Positions 1-14,800 of a stretch of 64,000 bases of DNA are shown here, one piece after another. Under the pieces are notes generated by a model, which saw only the letters and a list, made by a program, of their open reading frames with translations, had not been told where the DNA came from and made no database searches. The stretch covers positions 3,940,001-4,004,000 of the forward strand of contig JAKCOZ010000005.1 in the NCBI GenBank assembly GCA_022605955.1, in the 5' to 3' direction. This stretch comes from Rallus limicola. Lineage: Eukaryota > Chordata > Aves > Gruiformes > Rallidae. Both the position numbers and the translations under genes were made by a program. Position 1 is the first letter of the stretch, and every line of letters starts with the position of its first letter.

Positions 1-3000
1 TCTTTCACCTGGAGCATGTCACAGATCCCTCTCATTCTGTGGAAGCTCTACATACAGAATACATGAACACCACACAACACTTCATGACAGGAACACAAAT
101 CACACTTCTGTCTGGGACTGTTTGGTGAGTTTCTGCTACCTGGCTGGACTGTGGCATGGATACCAAGCATCACTTCTGCCTTCATCTGAGAGCTCTCCTG
201 AGCTTATTCATAGTCCAGAGGTCTGTATTTTTTAAGTATTGATATTATTTCTCTCACTTATAGTCCCCATATACTGCAGTTATGAGAGGCCATTACCACT
301 GGATGAGGAAAAAAACAATTTCTTTAAAATTCAGAACACCATATATAAACCTGTCCAAACATACATGATTCAAAACAATGACACAAAGGTCTGTAGACAC
401 CCGGTATTTCACTGACAGCTTTAAGAAATCCATGATGTGCAGCTAAGAAAGACAAATTAATACATGGAACATGCTAATCTGGGTATTTAGTGAGAAGAAT
501 TCTGGCACAGAAATGCACCAGCATTCCATTTTCATACAGCAAATATCTACAACAATATTAAATTCTGGCTACTCACTCAGGTTAGGATGACTGCATTAAA
601 ACTGCCTTGATACATTAAGAACAATACATAGAATTTGATGCCAAAACACCGTGGCGTTTTTAGGACCATGAATGAAATCACAGCATGTGATTTTTAGCAG
701 TCACTTAACACTGACAACCAGAATGGTCTAACAGCAGTTACTTAGATACTTCATAGAAAAATACCAATCGTACACCTCCAAAATAACTGTAAATATTTAA
801 GAAAATAGAAGCTCAAAATCTATCCACTGGTCACAAATGCATCAAATGTATTTGGGAAAGTTCTTTTGAATCACGTCTACTGCATCGTTTATTTCACCCA
901 CAAGGTGGCATCTTTATTCTACGTTTTCCTTCTTAAGAGCCTAGATAGGACCAACCTATCCTTTGAATACTGTAACCTCAGATGAAAAGTGGAGGCCCCT
1001 GTAAAAGGCATGTTAGAATTTATATCCAGAAATCATCAATGTTTCTTCCTTTAAGATCAGACATTTACTTATTTTACCACTGAGATGGGAATCAATTTAC
1101 AAGTCATGGCATCCATTTCAACATTTTTCCAATTCAATTTATCTACTAAACATAAATTGCCTTAGAAACGATTGCAGAAAATTCTCTTGGTATTCTGTGT
1201 ACTAATACTTGGTACTCACAGTATTAAAGCTTTAAAAATGAAAACCTAATAAAAAGATATAAAACTAGCTGAACCTGTGAGGATAGCCTTACTGATAATT
1301 TAAATACTTCAGTCACTCAATACTTCCACCCAATGATCTGAATTTAACCAGTTATATAAAAGTTTATCATTAAAAAAATAAAATCAAACATCAGCTGAAT
1401 ACATGCCTGCCAAAAAAAAAAGCACTTGACACAGGAAGTTACATGCTAGTACATACATTACATAGGTAAACAGCTACACCAGTATGTATTGAAAATAAAC
1501 TCTAAAATTACTATTAATTACATATTATACTATGTCTGTGAAAACACACTGAAGATAGTGCCGATTAAAAATTAGTTGCAAATTACAGAAAGATTTCTTA
1601 GATGATGGTAAGGCAGACTTAGGTCACAGAGAAAGTAATTATATTAAGAAGTGGAAAAAGCCAAGCAACCAAACATGCCTTCATCTCTAGAAGTTATGCT
1701 AACACTGCTGTCTTGTTTTCATCACTGTTCCTTTCTTTTTGCTTTTCTGCCATAATCAAATGTATGTATTCCCTAATCCCATACTTTGTTATCACATTCT
1801 GAGAAATTACCGACTTTCTACATTAAATACAAAAGTTCCCAGGAGCACACGTTTGCATGCACACACACACATGCCAAGCTAGCTGCTTTATGCAAAAAAT
1901 TTTTAAATATGAAATATCATTTCAAAGATTGACTCTCAAAGGTTGGGAGAGGGGAAAAAGGTACAGAAAACCTTTCCTAGGATCTTCCCAAGTATATCAC
2001 ATTCATGCATTTTACTTAGATCTTTCTTGAAAATGAAAACTCAGTGGTACTAGATTAAATGCCATTCAGTTTTATACTTCCATCAACATGCAATTTGAAC
2101 AGTCGTAAAACCCAGAAATCTATCAAAATTTAAGAATACAAACAGGGGAAGGTGAATTATATGCAGTGTTGCAAGATCGTATTTACTGAATAGAAATGTC
2201 CAGAGTAAAAGTTAATTTTTATGGCTACTTTACTTTGCTCATCCAGCACAACACTTTAAATTTCTTCTTAAAGACTGCCTGCCACTCAATTTAATTCACT
2301 TGTTCCAAACTTCTTCAATCTGAAGACTCCCAAGTTTTCCAGTAACAAAATCTATTTCAGAAATTTTGCCCAGACTGCTGTATAATTAATGTGTAATGGT
2401 TTCTGTAGTCAAAAAACGAGGATGGGCGAAATAAGATGTGCAAGGAAGAAGATGTCCTCTGTCATAAATCATTGTCTTAGGCATTCACCTATGGCAATGA
2501 AATAGCCTCCAATTAACTGTACGCTCCTGTTGTGATGGTTTAATAAAGACTTGTTCTAATAGAATTACCCAACTTCCCTCTAAACTTCCGGTTTCCCCAA
2601 CAGCAGATTAAAAGATAGAGCATCTTAAAGAAAACTTGCAACCTTTCTATACCTCCATGCTAAAAACATTTGAAAATTCAGTTCAAATGAAGACTTTTCA
2701 GCCTTGGATAAGGAAGCAGATGAAAACACATTATTTCAGCACAATGCAGGAAAAGCACAAACAAACAAACAGAAAAATGAAGAAAAAGTTCATGGTAGCA
2801 GGTGCAGGAGGACAAAAAATATCAGCAGCTCCCTATAACATCATAAATAATAACTTTAATCCATTACTTGATGATAATCCATTAAATAAATAACACCTGC
2901 CAAATTTATTAGCTGGACTGGTATGAGAGCAGAAGAAAGGAGTTTTTTGTTACGTATGCAATTGCCCTGTGTGTCCAGCCAGGTTCAACAGGGAGAACAT

Positions 3001-4013
3001 TACTTGAAAGAAGGACCTCTATTGATTGGACTTTTTTTTCTTTAAAGAACACTCATGACTTAAATTCCCGAAGTATTTTAAGGTGGTCTTGAAAACCATC
3101 CTCTACTACAGGTGGTGAGGTTTACAGTGGGGCGTCTTTATGACAGGTGAAAGACAGACAAGCAATGAAGGCCTTTCACTTCTTAAAGAAGAAAAAAAAA
3201 TGTCTTTGCCACAGAGATAAAGCAGTATAATAAAGAGCTAGTCAGGATAATTTCGTAGTTTGAAATATAAGCCACCAAAACATTTCTAACATATGTTAAA
3301 TCAGAGCTACTTGTAGCAAAACATTCCATATTCTACTACCATCCAACACAGGTCAAGATAATAGTCCACTCCATCCCAGGTATAAGTGCCAATGAAGGGG
3401 TATCTCAATCACCAAGTTCAATTCTGTGCAGCTGCAGGCAACCACACAAAGGATGCTTTACTTCCAAACAGTTTGCGAAACCATCTAACCCACACACTAA
3501 AATATACACTACAGAGGAGACATTTTTGAATGCTGTAGAAACTAAACTAACCAAAACTATCAACTGTAACAGACCACAGGAAGAATGAAGCAATCAATAT
3601 CCAGTACTCCTGCAACAACTTTATTTATTAAATAGAATCTCCCTTCCTACCATTCTCTGTTACAACTTCTACTCTTTTTATTTTTCATATTTAAAAATCT
3701 CTATTAAAAAATTGCTCTAATCAAAGCTATATGCTGTTTCAGTGCATTTGGTATTTGGCCAAGAGCTTCTGTGTGCAGGCATCCCCAACCTCAGCAATGG
3801 ATCCAATTGATGTTGAAGCTCCTGGATGCTCTTATGAGTGCTAATGCATAACACCATTATTTTTTAGCTATTGCTAATTATCATTCATAATGAAAAACAT
3901 TTGACACAAAATATGCCACTTCTCCAGATGAAAACATTTCAATGTCTAGAGAAATTAAGCGGTGTAAAAAACCCTTACAATTTCTCCTTCCAACTGTATG
4001 AAATATTAGGTCA
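1..4013. other. Non-coding AT-rich interval at left edge
   Basis: No coding exon or repeat family recognised. A short CA tract lies near 1860-1870. The frame at 2636-2893 is Lys/Gln-rich with no family match. Confidence 0.5.
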
Positions 4014-4262
4014 TCAGAATCATAGAATCTTAGGGTTTGGAAGATCATCTAGTCTAACCTCCCTGCCAGAGCAGGATCACCTAAATTAGGTCACACAAGA
4101 ACATGTCCAGGCAGGTTTTGTATGTCTCCAGAGAAGGAAACTCCACAACCTCTCTGGGCAGCCTGTTCCAGTGCTCTGTCACACTCACAGTGGAACACTT
4201 TTCCCACACCAAAGAAAAATTCAACTAAATTGATTCCCCTCTTATGAAATTGAAAGCACAGA
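4014..4262 (-). mobile_element. CR1 LINE 3' end, antisense
   Basis: Begins with the reverse complement of the CR1 terminal motif (AATCATAGAATCTTAGGGTT), then GATCATCTAGTCTAACCTCC and CTCTCTGGGCAGCCTGTTCC. The part from 4200 to 4262 is more diverged. Same subfamily as the copy at 53.3 kb. Confidence 0.92.
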
Positions 4263-7200
4263 AGCCATTGCATATAAGTTTCCATTTCTTTTTTTTTTTT
4301 TTTAATATTCAAAAAGTTCTTCTTTCTGACAATTATTTTTCATATAAATACAGAGAATGAAGATCACAAGATTTTGTACACCTCCTGGACCAAATCTAAC
4401 CTAGAAAAAAAAAGCACTTTTGGAAATCTTACATCTTACGTGAAAATGTATCCTGACTGTTTTCAAGGTAACAGTTGCTACATGCCACAAAAAACCAAGA
4501 ACAATAAAACGTCTATTTTCTCACCCCTCAATACTGCTAAACAATATATAGCACATATACCTTGTTAGGAACTATATTTAAGAACCATAAAAAAACACTA
4601 ATTCTCAATTCATCTGAGTATTAATTCATATCTAAAGGGATCACAAACATTCCCACCAACACCTTTAATAAATATCCGTCTTATTTTTCTAAATAAAAAA
4701 ATAAGAAATAATATATTTATTCATCTTATATTTCTAGAGAAATATAAGCCTTTTTTTCCTAATTAAGATGGACTTTCTAAGTAGCAATAAAACGCTACAT
4801 AATTTTTTAAAAGAAATAACGAAGACTAAAGGGGTTTTTTTCCAAGTTCAACATGCTTTTGCTACTTGCACACAATGGGAACAACTTATATTGTGAAAAG
4901 AAATGTAATAGCTAAAACATTGCATGACATTAAGGCATTTTCATAAAAGAGTAATATTAAAACTTTTACTTTCTGAAGGACAATAAAATTTTCTACATGT
5001 AATAGACCAAATATTTTGGCTAACAGCATGTGTTAGTCCATACATAGCAAAAAATTACTGCTCCATCGCATTTAGGACCATCGCAAATTAGCCATGTTCC
5101 AGCTGAGGAGAGAAAAGCAGAATGATTTCAGTGAACACTTCCCTGTTCAACTAGCAGATTTGTTCTCTCTCAGGCTTGGGGTAGAAGCATGTTTTTTAGA
5201 AAAAGTGATTTCTCAGGTTTAAGGCTGCTTGTTCCTACCCTATTTGTGTAACTGTGGTGCATTTCTGACAAACAGAAAAGGACAGGAGCGCACAGCCTGG
5301 TTCTGAGGTCCAGATTGGCTGTTCTTTTATTACCAGAGTTATTGATAGCTCAGCTCTGTGTTCCTTTCCCTTTGACCACCTTTTATTTTCATGGGTTTCT
5401 CTAGACATACTCTGGAATCATTTGAAGTATTTACCAAAGTGGGTATCACTTTGTGTTTGCTCTGGAAGTGTGGCAAACCACACGTTCTCTCAAAAAACTG
5501 TTATACATGCCTAGAGCTTCACTTTCACTTCATGTGATGTTCTAATAAAGCACAGCTACACAACACAGCAATGCTTCTCAACAGCTAGGCCTGGAGATCA
5601 TAGCAAAGACTCGCTCGTTTGGCCCTTAGTTAAAAGTTTAGTTGATGGAAGAAACAAGATACACAGGCATGCACATTAAACATCACACTATGGTACTACA
5701 GTTTTAGAAGAGTATTAATTTATTAAATATATAATTTAGTTGTTTTTCTTTTCACTTTGGTATTAGATATCACTGCATTGGACCAGTGACAGCCACTGCT
5801 TCAACACTTTTTTTTTATGAATTAAGAAGTTAAAAGCTGAACCACTAATGATAATGTTGTCTATATATATATAAAAGAATAAAAGTAACAAATAATATCA
5901 TACAGAATATTCAAATATTTTAAGAAAAACCTTAATCTAATGGCAGTCTGGGTTGTATTTCTTTGTATAATGACTTATCATTCAAAATTCACAAGCAACT
6001 AATGGGCCACATGCAAATTCCCAAAGACTTAGAGGACACATTACACCTTCAGACATGCAAACACAATTTTCCCATCTGTGCTTGTAACTTGTCAGAAAAT
6101 ATGAAGCAATAAATGTTTAAACTATTTAGAATTCCCACTAGCTCTGGTCATAATTTTCCTCTTTCAAATTGCTGAAGACAATGAAGCTGCTCTTATTTCA
6201 CTTAGGTTTGTTATTCCAATGATGCCAACTGAAAATGTTCTCCAATGCAAACGGGACTAACCCTTCTTCCCTTACTGGCAATGTAATTGTTCACGACAAG
6301 ACCAAATGTGAGGCACCTTCCCAAAGAAATCTATGATCCACTCTAAAATGCAGTGATTTGAACAGCATGACAGAAGTTACAGAGAATTTACTAATAATTA
6401 AAATCTCTTGGGTTTGAGAGATGATGTTTTTTCGGGCATTCCAAGAAAGGTAATTTATACCTTCAGATATTTCAGCAAAAAGAAGGAGCCTAGGCAAAAA
6501 GTGCAGCTCCTGATCTTCCTTCTGAGTAAAGTGAGAGGGATTTATTTACCCAAATAGGATTAAAATTTTTAAAAGCTATACTAAAATTCTAAAACATTTT
6601 GAGTGCTTGTGGGACAGCACAATAAGTTTAGCACAACAAAACATCAGTTTACATTGGCATGTTAGCACACTGACTTTTTAATGCTAGTAAAGATGAAGCT
6701 GTCAAAGGAGATTTTGCACAGCACAAGAATGCCTGCCCAGCATCCAAGGCTGCTCCACAGGATACTCGGCCACAGCAGGCTGGAATTACACAAAATTCAA
6801 CATCAGGCATCTCAGGAGCCTGTCATCTCAGCAAACTTCCCATCCACCTGCTGAAGCCAACAAAGTTTGGGATCTGCTTTAAAGGAGGAAACGTTATTAC
6901 CAGCATTCAGATAAACAATACTCCAACGTGCAGCCAGCAGTATTTATAGAAATATGAACCCTGAAAAAGTAACATAAGTCACTTGGAAGTGATCAGTATT
7001 TTCTGGTTTTATGCAGAACTAGGTATTCTACTGAAAAAAAAAAAAAAAAAGCAGCAGTATGTACACTGGAATCAAGAGAGTCCTGTCCTTTAAAAGATAT
7101 TTGCATAACAAACAATAGTGGGGAAAAACTTGACATTCCATCTCACTCCCGCCCTAACTATCTTATTCTAGTCATTCTAGTCGGTATATCAGCAAAGCTG

Positions 7201-8199
7201 CCATGAGCAGATGCTAACACTGTAATTAATTCTCAGGACCCTTTTGTTTTACTATAGGGAAAGAACATGAAATAGTTGGGTGAACTAAATTGAGCATCAA
7301 GTACATTCAGTTTCCTGATGGCAAATTGATTTTTTTCACAGCAGGCTATCAGCACAATTTCAGACAAGCATTTCATTAAGATACAGCATATATAACTCCT
7401 TATATCTTCAAACTACCTTCAGCACAGCATTAGGATCAAAGTGCAATCAAGCCTTTAAGACTACTCTTAAAGTTAAAAATGGACACCTGGTGCCATGTTC
7501 TCCCAACAGATTGAACTGAAAATCAAACTCAAAAAGCTCCCTTGTACAGCCTGCCAGTTTGCTAACAACATAACTGGCATGAACCATTGCATGGCAATTT
7601 CTATATGAATTTCCCAGCATTTTCTGTAAAATGTTTTAAACACCTGACATCAGTTCTTGATTAAAACCCACACAATCCCTGTTCCTTTTTCCCCAGATGG
7701 CTTGTCACGGCAGAGCACCTCTGATGGCCAGGCATGGAGGACAACTGGCTTAGCAGTACCAGCACAACAGAACGTGGAGAAATATCATCGCTGGTGTCTC
7801 ACAGGCAGGTGTGTCGTTCCTCTGCACCCTTCATGAAGTTTGTCATTAGGATGAAAGCAGTAACAGAGAAACCAAAAGAAAAAAAGAGAGAACTCACACA
7901 GTCCAAACCCTACCAATTTTCTCCAACTCATCCCCCTAGGTCTTCTACAACTTATAGCATCACTGGATTCAATTCAGGAGGCTGGAAAGAACCTGGGCAG
8001 GATAAACAAGAAGTGGGATTGAAATAGGGAGTGTAGAAAACAGCATTGCCCAAAACTGATAGCAATTTACTACATTTAAGTAGAGGGTCAAACATGTTAA
8101 TTATTCTAATTTGGGTTCAGCGTTGACTAAAGTTTTTCCAGATTAACAAAGCTTGAAAATAACAAGCAGTTCATGCTGTATTCATATTCAAGATAAAAT
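4263..8199. other. Non-coding AT-rich interval
   Basis: No coding exon, RNA gene or mobile element recognised; contains a 17-base poly(A) at 7034-7050. Confidence 0.5.
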
Positions 8200-8221
8200 G
8201 GGGGGGGGGGGGGGGGGGGGG
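8200..8221 (+). repeat. Poly(G) tract, 22 bases
   Basis: Uninterrupted run of about 22 G. Such length is rare in vertebrate DNA; true length may differ because homopolymers are error-prone in sequencing. Confidence 0.9.
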
Positions 8222-11200
8222 AGGTTCAGGTCAGTACTTCTCTCCGTTCAGTTCAATTAGTTGTACTTATATGAAAGCCAGGGGGAAAAAATGCTGCCTT
8301 GTTTACTGTTTCTCTTCTAACTTTTCAGATAGGGTTACTGGGCCTCTATTTAATGAGAGTTTTTAGTTGAAAGCTCAGCCTTTCAGTGCTTTCCAGCTTG
8401 CTGCCAGAAACAATGCTGCGCCCTGTACAGCGACAGAAACTGCCAACTTACCTTCCTCCTCAGTTCACTCCCACCAGATATCACTAGCCCTCTTCTTCTG
8501 TCCTGCCTGTCCCATGGAGCCTTCTCTCACATGTGCCAAAACTCACATCTCCATTCCGACCAAGCACTCATGTTCCTTCCTGCATTCCCACTATGCTTTT
8601 CTCCATCTCACCTAGTACTCAGCTGCATCTCCACATGCTCCAGTCAGTCTCATCAGTCAGGTTTTTTCCCCCAGCTCTTTCCATAGCTATCTCTGAACCA
8701 GTTTTTCCTACAGCTTAATTCCCTTCCATTCTCTCTCACCTTCCTGATATTCCACCCCCTCCCCCCTGCTCCTTACCACTGGCAGGAAAGCCCTGAATCT
8801 CTCAAAAAGCATCCAAATTCCCACCCCCGTGGGAGACATCAGAGGTACTGGTTACTTTTATTTCTCCAGTCTAAACTTGAAGCTGCAAATATTTAGTACA
8901 GCCCACAGTCACACACCCAAGCTGGTGACAGGCATAGATACATTTAAAAGGACCAGCTGGTAAAGGATGCACTCACCGACCTGCAATGGCAGAGCTGAAC
9001 TCAGCTGTGAATAAAGATTTGAGGCAGCCTCCTAAGTAAAACCAGCAGTATTTAGTTTGGGTGGCCTGGATCAGGACAGATTCAATTACAATTGAATTTT
9101 TTTAATTGCAGGGGTTTTTAATCTTTTTGCAGCTGATGTTAAAGAAATAATTGTTAACAGGGAGTTTTATATGGTGTGTTTCATTGATTTTAATTAAAGC
9201 CTATATAATTTAATTCTATATACTTGAGGTTTTATTTTAAAAGGCAAATTTGATACACACTATATGTAAATCCTGGGAAATTTATTATTTTTTCCACGTG
9301 AAGGAGTTAAGGGACATATCTAGCTGTATGTGAAAACTCAAAGAACACATGCAACTAATAAGTCACAGAGTTTCCTCAGCTCTGTTACACTTGCTCCAGA
9401 TGATGAAACAAAACACTTGTTTTAATTGGGTGTTCCTTGTTGCTTTCTATACAGTGCTGCTTTCCCTGGGAGATTCCAAATGATAAGTAACTGGAAATTA
9501 GGATGAGAATTAGTCTGTTATTCTGCAGCAATGACACAATGATTAATAATATTAGTTTACTACCCCTTCTGCTTTAAAACCCCACAGTCACAAAATGAGT
9601 TTTGTTCAATATTCCAGAAGGGATATGAGAATTGAATTTACACAATTTAACAAATTCCAGCAGGAAAGCCATACTCAGCAAAGATAGTAGATGGATGAAT
9701 CCTTTAATTTACAATAATACACAGATGGCAAGCCCCTTACTGAGCAATGCACAGATAAGGGACCTTCCCAAATGAATCACAAAAACAGACTGTGAAGGGA
9801 CATGGGTGGAAATAGATCAGGCACGTCTGAGCTTGTGCATCCTCCTGGAAAGCACTCAGAAAATGTTTCCTGTAGTTTTTTCTATATCTAATAGCTATCC
9901 TGTCTTTTATCCAGTTCTCTTTAAGCCACCTCATATTTTAAACACTCTCACCATTTCTAAGCCCTACTGAACATGAAATAATGGCTACTAGGGTCTAGGG
10001 GAGGCAGATGGAGGTTCAAAATCACTGCTGTACCAGCACAAGTCCCCACACCTTCCATATCTCTGATGATAAGGTATTTTTGCAAGACTATCTTACTTTT
10101 GAGGAACAATGTTTCTGCCACATTCTCAATGTTGGAAAACACCCAAATGTCACTGTAGGCTTTTTACATTATATTATTACATAAATCAAAATTTTTGCTT
10201 TTAATTAATTACTTTTCTTCCCCTCTCCCCCTCCAGAATTATGATTAATATCAGAGTTCTGGAAAATGTAATATGCATCTTAACTATAAAGCAGCTATAG
10301 CAACAGAGGCAAGGCTCCACAGATAACCTTTGTGCCTTAGTCCTGATAGGGATGCTCTTTGCCAGTTTTGGAATATCAAAACAAACTGGCTGCAAAACAT
10401 AGCTTCTGTGTTTTAGCAAATAATACAAACCAGGACTTCTATATAAAGTATGCAAGGGCTTTATGGGATCAGGGTCTGCACAGTTAGGAAGCAGACTGGA
10501 GTAAAGCATTTGAATGTTTGTGCTGCAGTATAACCAGGACACAGCTACATTACTGGGGAGGAGGAAAAGGGTAGCAGTAAAGCTGAAGAACATGACTATG
10601 GGTCGATTTACTAAATTGGTGTTTCATATCACTAAAAGGTTGTATTTTGGAAAGGTAGCTCTTAAACGACCTTTTCTCTAATCACTGCACAAACTGTATT
10701 AAGATTGGCAAAGAGAGAAAGGTAACAATGCACATTACCTAAAAATACTTTGTATATAAAAATTAAACCCCACACTTTATAGCAAATTCAGTTCATAAGG
10801 AAAACAGGCATACTGTTAAGTATGAGACAATGCCAAAGCCATTACCCTGCAGGTGAATCCAGACCCAGTGCCACATACATGGGAATTCTGGTCCAATCAT
10901 AAAATTCCATGGGAGAAGTCAAACAGGTGCCTGTAACAAAGAGCACGATCCTTGGTATTGGAGTAACTCAGACCCAGAGAGGTTTATCTGAGGAAGTAAA
11001 ACAACATTCTGCAGTCAGCTAACAGCTCTAGAGACAGCATTTTTGGGGATTACAGCATTAAAAACCATGTTCGAGCAGTAATTATAACTTTTATTTTCTG
11101 TATTTTCCGATATTCTTTCTATGCCAAAAATATTGACATTCCACTTTCATCGATACAAAAGTCTGAAATATCCACCTGAAACATATTTGAATTTCTGGTA

Positions 11201-14200
11201 AATAAAACCCAAACAAACCCAAAGCAAAGAGTTTCTTTTTTTATTTTTTTTTTATTTGCCCTTATTCTGCTCATTTTCCATTATAAAATATAAATCTGAA
11301 GTTGCTGCAGTGCCCACTAAGAAGCACGTGGTTCGCAGTCCCAGCTTTTGCCCAGCAGAAGCATCCTCTCCCTTAGCTGTTGTGTGCAAGGAGGACCCAT
11401 GTCAACCTGGGGAGGTGGCACGCATCCCTGCTTGCCTTTCGGATGGCAGGCAAACAAACACAATGTTAAAAGGCCACTAAAGAAACACAAACATAAAACA
11501 AACCCAAAGCAAATTCCTGCACTGCCAAGCAATGGTTTCGTGAGGTTCTTGGCACAAGCAACGTATCGTTTTAATCATGGAATGTCTTAGCTGGGCACGA
11601 GACAAAATGAAAGGGCAAAGGAAAGAGAACACTGATTTGATATAGCTAAAGAGGAAAATGTACATTAACTTATTGGACTGAAACGGACTCATAAACTTAA
11701 AAGGTATCCGAAGGCAATTCAAACCTCATGGAGTCAATGAGGATCCTTGAGAGGCCCTTTCCTCCTCACCAGGCACCCCTCCTTGTCTGGACTTCTGGCA
11801 CATTTTTAAAAGTCTGATATCTTCCACCAAAACCAGCACAGACTCCCTTGATTTACTTCAGTAAGCATTGTTCCTAAAGATGGGAAATTTGAAAAGCCAG
11901 GCTTTAAAACATTCTCCACAACCATTGCTATCAGCATATTAAACAGGCCTTTGAAACCAGTATTATTCAAATAGATAGGTCACATTGCCAGAGTTTAGTA
12001 TTAGACATCAGGTATTTGCCTGTTTAGTAACTGAGGTTGCAAGGACTCAGGTAATAGATGAACCAGTTACTCCAGGTAAATTGTTATTCATCCCTTATAA
12101 GCCAGTGGAGCTCTCATTATTTTTTCCCTGAAAAAAATATTATTAATTTCCTATGCATAAAGACACGGGTATGTATTTGTCAGCTCTGGAATAATCTGAA
12201 CGGAAATTATGCTGGCTACGGTCACGATTTAGGGACAAATTGTGAGTCCCCCTGCTTTGGGCATGATTTCATGGCATTCCTTCTAAAATTTGAACACTGG
12301 TGCTGTCCTTTCTTTAGTGGCATCAATTTTTTCCTTGCAAGGAATGAGCCTCAGGGTGGAGGCCCTGGTTGCTATCTGACTTTACCATGGGCACAACACC
12401 TCCAGTTCTGGTCCTACTGAGGCCACTAGCTGCAACCAGGAGTACCAATGCTGAGAGCACTTTCTCAAAGGCCTCCCAGATAAAAAACAAGGCCTTCCAG
12501 ACAAAAAGAAAAAAAAACATATTTTTAAAAAAAAATTAAGAAGATGAATGGATCATAAGTATATTTAAATTCCTCAGTATTTTCTATCTGTATGCGTTTG
12601 GGAAGAGCCATATGACTTAATCTGCCTCTCTCACTCCCATAGTTTCAAGCATCCTTTTTAGATTACTTCAATTTCAATCTGAGAAAAAAAATACATCATA
12701 GCAAGCAGAGCCCAGTGAGTGACTTCGGCACGTCTGAGGAAGACCACTGTGAGAGTAGCCATACATTGCACACCAGCTACAGGAGAAAAATTGTTTGTTT
12801 GGCCACGATTGCTGGACAACCAAGAGCAACTCTAAGATACCTCCACTGCAGACTGATATCCCATCCCACTGCTGCCACACAATGCCACACAAGTGCATCA
12901 TTTTGGGCATGCTCCCCTTCCCCCAGGAAAACAGGCCAGGAGCACCCAACAGTCACCTGGGCCAAGGGGGTTTCATACAGGAGGATCAATAACAAAAATA
13001 TGTAATCTAATCTAAGGCAGGGCCATTTTCCAGGGTGTTCCCCATTGTCCATGGCTGTCTGACCAGCTAACTGCCTTTTTGGGTCAATTAGAGCAGGATT
13101 GCTCTTCTGAGGTAATTGTGCATGTACAACGTGCGGGCCCTTTGTATGATCAGAAGTAATCCCTCTATTCAGATCTGAGAGGTTTTAATATCAGCTTTTC
13201 CAGGCCTTCTGGTTGCTCCAGCCTGTCTGTGCTGTAATTTGCCTGGGTTGTGCCTGGGTTGAGGTGACCTGGCTCATGCACAGCCCCACACAGCTCTGCC
13301 ATTTGTTTATCCCACTGGTAACCTGCACCAGGGGATGCTGAATTGTCCCTGTGTTCCTGCCACTGAAAGGTTCAAGTTTGAAACTGTCTGCACACCTTGC
13401 CAGGAAACTTTAGACCAACAAAAGTAAATAGTCCTGTCAAATAAAGGTCATCAGACAATAAGAGAATAAGCATTCAGTATTATGACAATGCAACAACAAT
13501 AGCAAGGCTAAAAGACAAAACACATCAAAGCCTCACTCAGAAAATTATACTTTCTCATGCCACGATTCATTTTTCAGTTCAAAATGTTAACTACAAGTAA
13601 AAGCTACATACGAAGAAAGGAAGCACTGCAAGAGCTGCTGTGCTTGTCTCAGTCAGTACAAGACAATCTTGACCTTCATGCCATAATATTAAGCCAAAGT
13701 TCTTGAAAGCAGGCATTGTTTCAAAAGCCAGTCACTTTTTGAAGGGTAAGAAATGCCTGTTAAAGACAGGGTTGAAACCCTGGAGGTCACGTTATGTTTG
13801 ACATGCAACATCTAAACTTCTTTATCTAAAAGGGGAATTTTAGAAAGCTTTCACTCCTCTGTGCTACTTTACTGTGCTTTGAACAGAATCCAGCCTAAGT
13901 GCGTACTTTGGGAAAGTCCATGGGAAAGCTTTAGATGATAGCCTCACAATTTATCTAAATATTTATCTTGTGATGTGTGAGTACACCTGCCTCTCTCTTT
14001 AGGGTCTGCAGAACGCTGTTTGTGTCTCAGGTAGGTATGGCACTAAATATGCAGTAGAGAAAGTACCGCCAGCCCCAACCCCTCCCCATCCCATCCATAG
14101 CGACACCGGAGGAAACAGGTACCAGAGAAGGAACACGCTGTCATTCATCACTCAGCACTGTGATTCCAGTCAGAGCTCACCTACAGATGCACAGGGGTTT

Positions 14201-14499
14201 TACCTCTTTCGCAGTGCAGAGCATAACAATCCAGTGCCGGTACCTTTAACTGGTAGCCGTGTCAGTGAGTGAGAACACTGACAACGGGTGAAATTCGGGA
14301 AGCACTGCTTGGACAGGCATGCACAGCGGTAAACGCTCATCTAAATATATACATATTAGAGGGTCTGACTTCTCAAACCCTTTGAGCGCCCCGCTTGTGT
14401 TAATTTCTCAGTGCAAGCTCATTCGGGGTTTAGAGGGGTCGGGAAATGCCATAGCAAAGGGCAGATATTAGCAGCACAAGTAAATGACAGCACCGACGC
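8222..14499. other. Non-coding interval, possible first intron of the left-hand gene
   Basis: AT-rich to moderately GC-rich sequence; short frames only, without family resemblance and without consistent splice borders. No named repeat recognised. Confidence 0.5.
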
Positions 14500-14800
14500 G
14501 GACTTATCCATCCATCCCTCTAGTGATGGGGTCCTGCAGCTCCACCTGCCGGTGCCGGTTCCCGCAGCAGCCCGCGGGGCACCGCCGGCGGGGCAGCGCG
14601 CCCGGACTCACCGCGCAGCGGGCGGGCGGAGGACCGAGCTTAACGCAGACCTCCCTGGGAAGCTGCTGCAAGCTCGGACGGTACCCTGCCGAGTGGCAAT
14701 AGCGCCTGGTCACCGTGTGCGACCCTCTGGCCGCCGGAGGCTCGGGCAGGGACACGTAGAAGGCTCCTCGAAAGAGACTCAGGTAGATAACCAGAGGGGA
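14500..14800 (-). promoter_or_regulatory. CpG-rich block, candidate STK33 promoter
   Basis: The only dense CpG cluster in the left 24 kb (for example GCGGGGCACCGCCGGCGGGG and GCAGCGGGCGGGCGGAGG, with a GGGCGGG GC-box). On the minus strand a consensus donor, GCGCG|gtgagt, ends at 14612. Mammalian gene order has STK33 on the 3' side of TRIM66 in the same orientation, so a minus-strand untranslated first exon upstream of 14612 is a reasonable reading. No STK33 coding sequence is in the window, so the gene identity is inference. Confidence 0.5.

Noticed and set aside
10201..10593. 130-codon minus-strand frame
   Set aside because: No family resemblance, no splice context, hydrophobic start by chance; expected by length in 64 kb.
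12058..12420. 120-codon plus-strand frame
   Set aside because: No recognisable domain or codon pattern; isolated in non-coding sequence.
13985..14032. Plus-strand mini-exon pattern (CTCTTTAG ... TCTCAG then gtaggt)
   Set aside because: Borders look good, but there is no open frame context or partner exon; too short to call.
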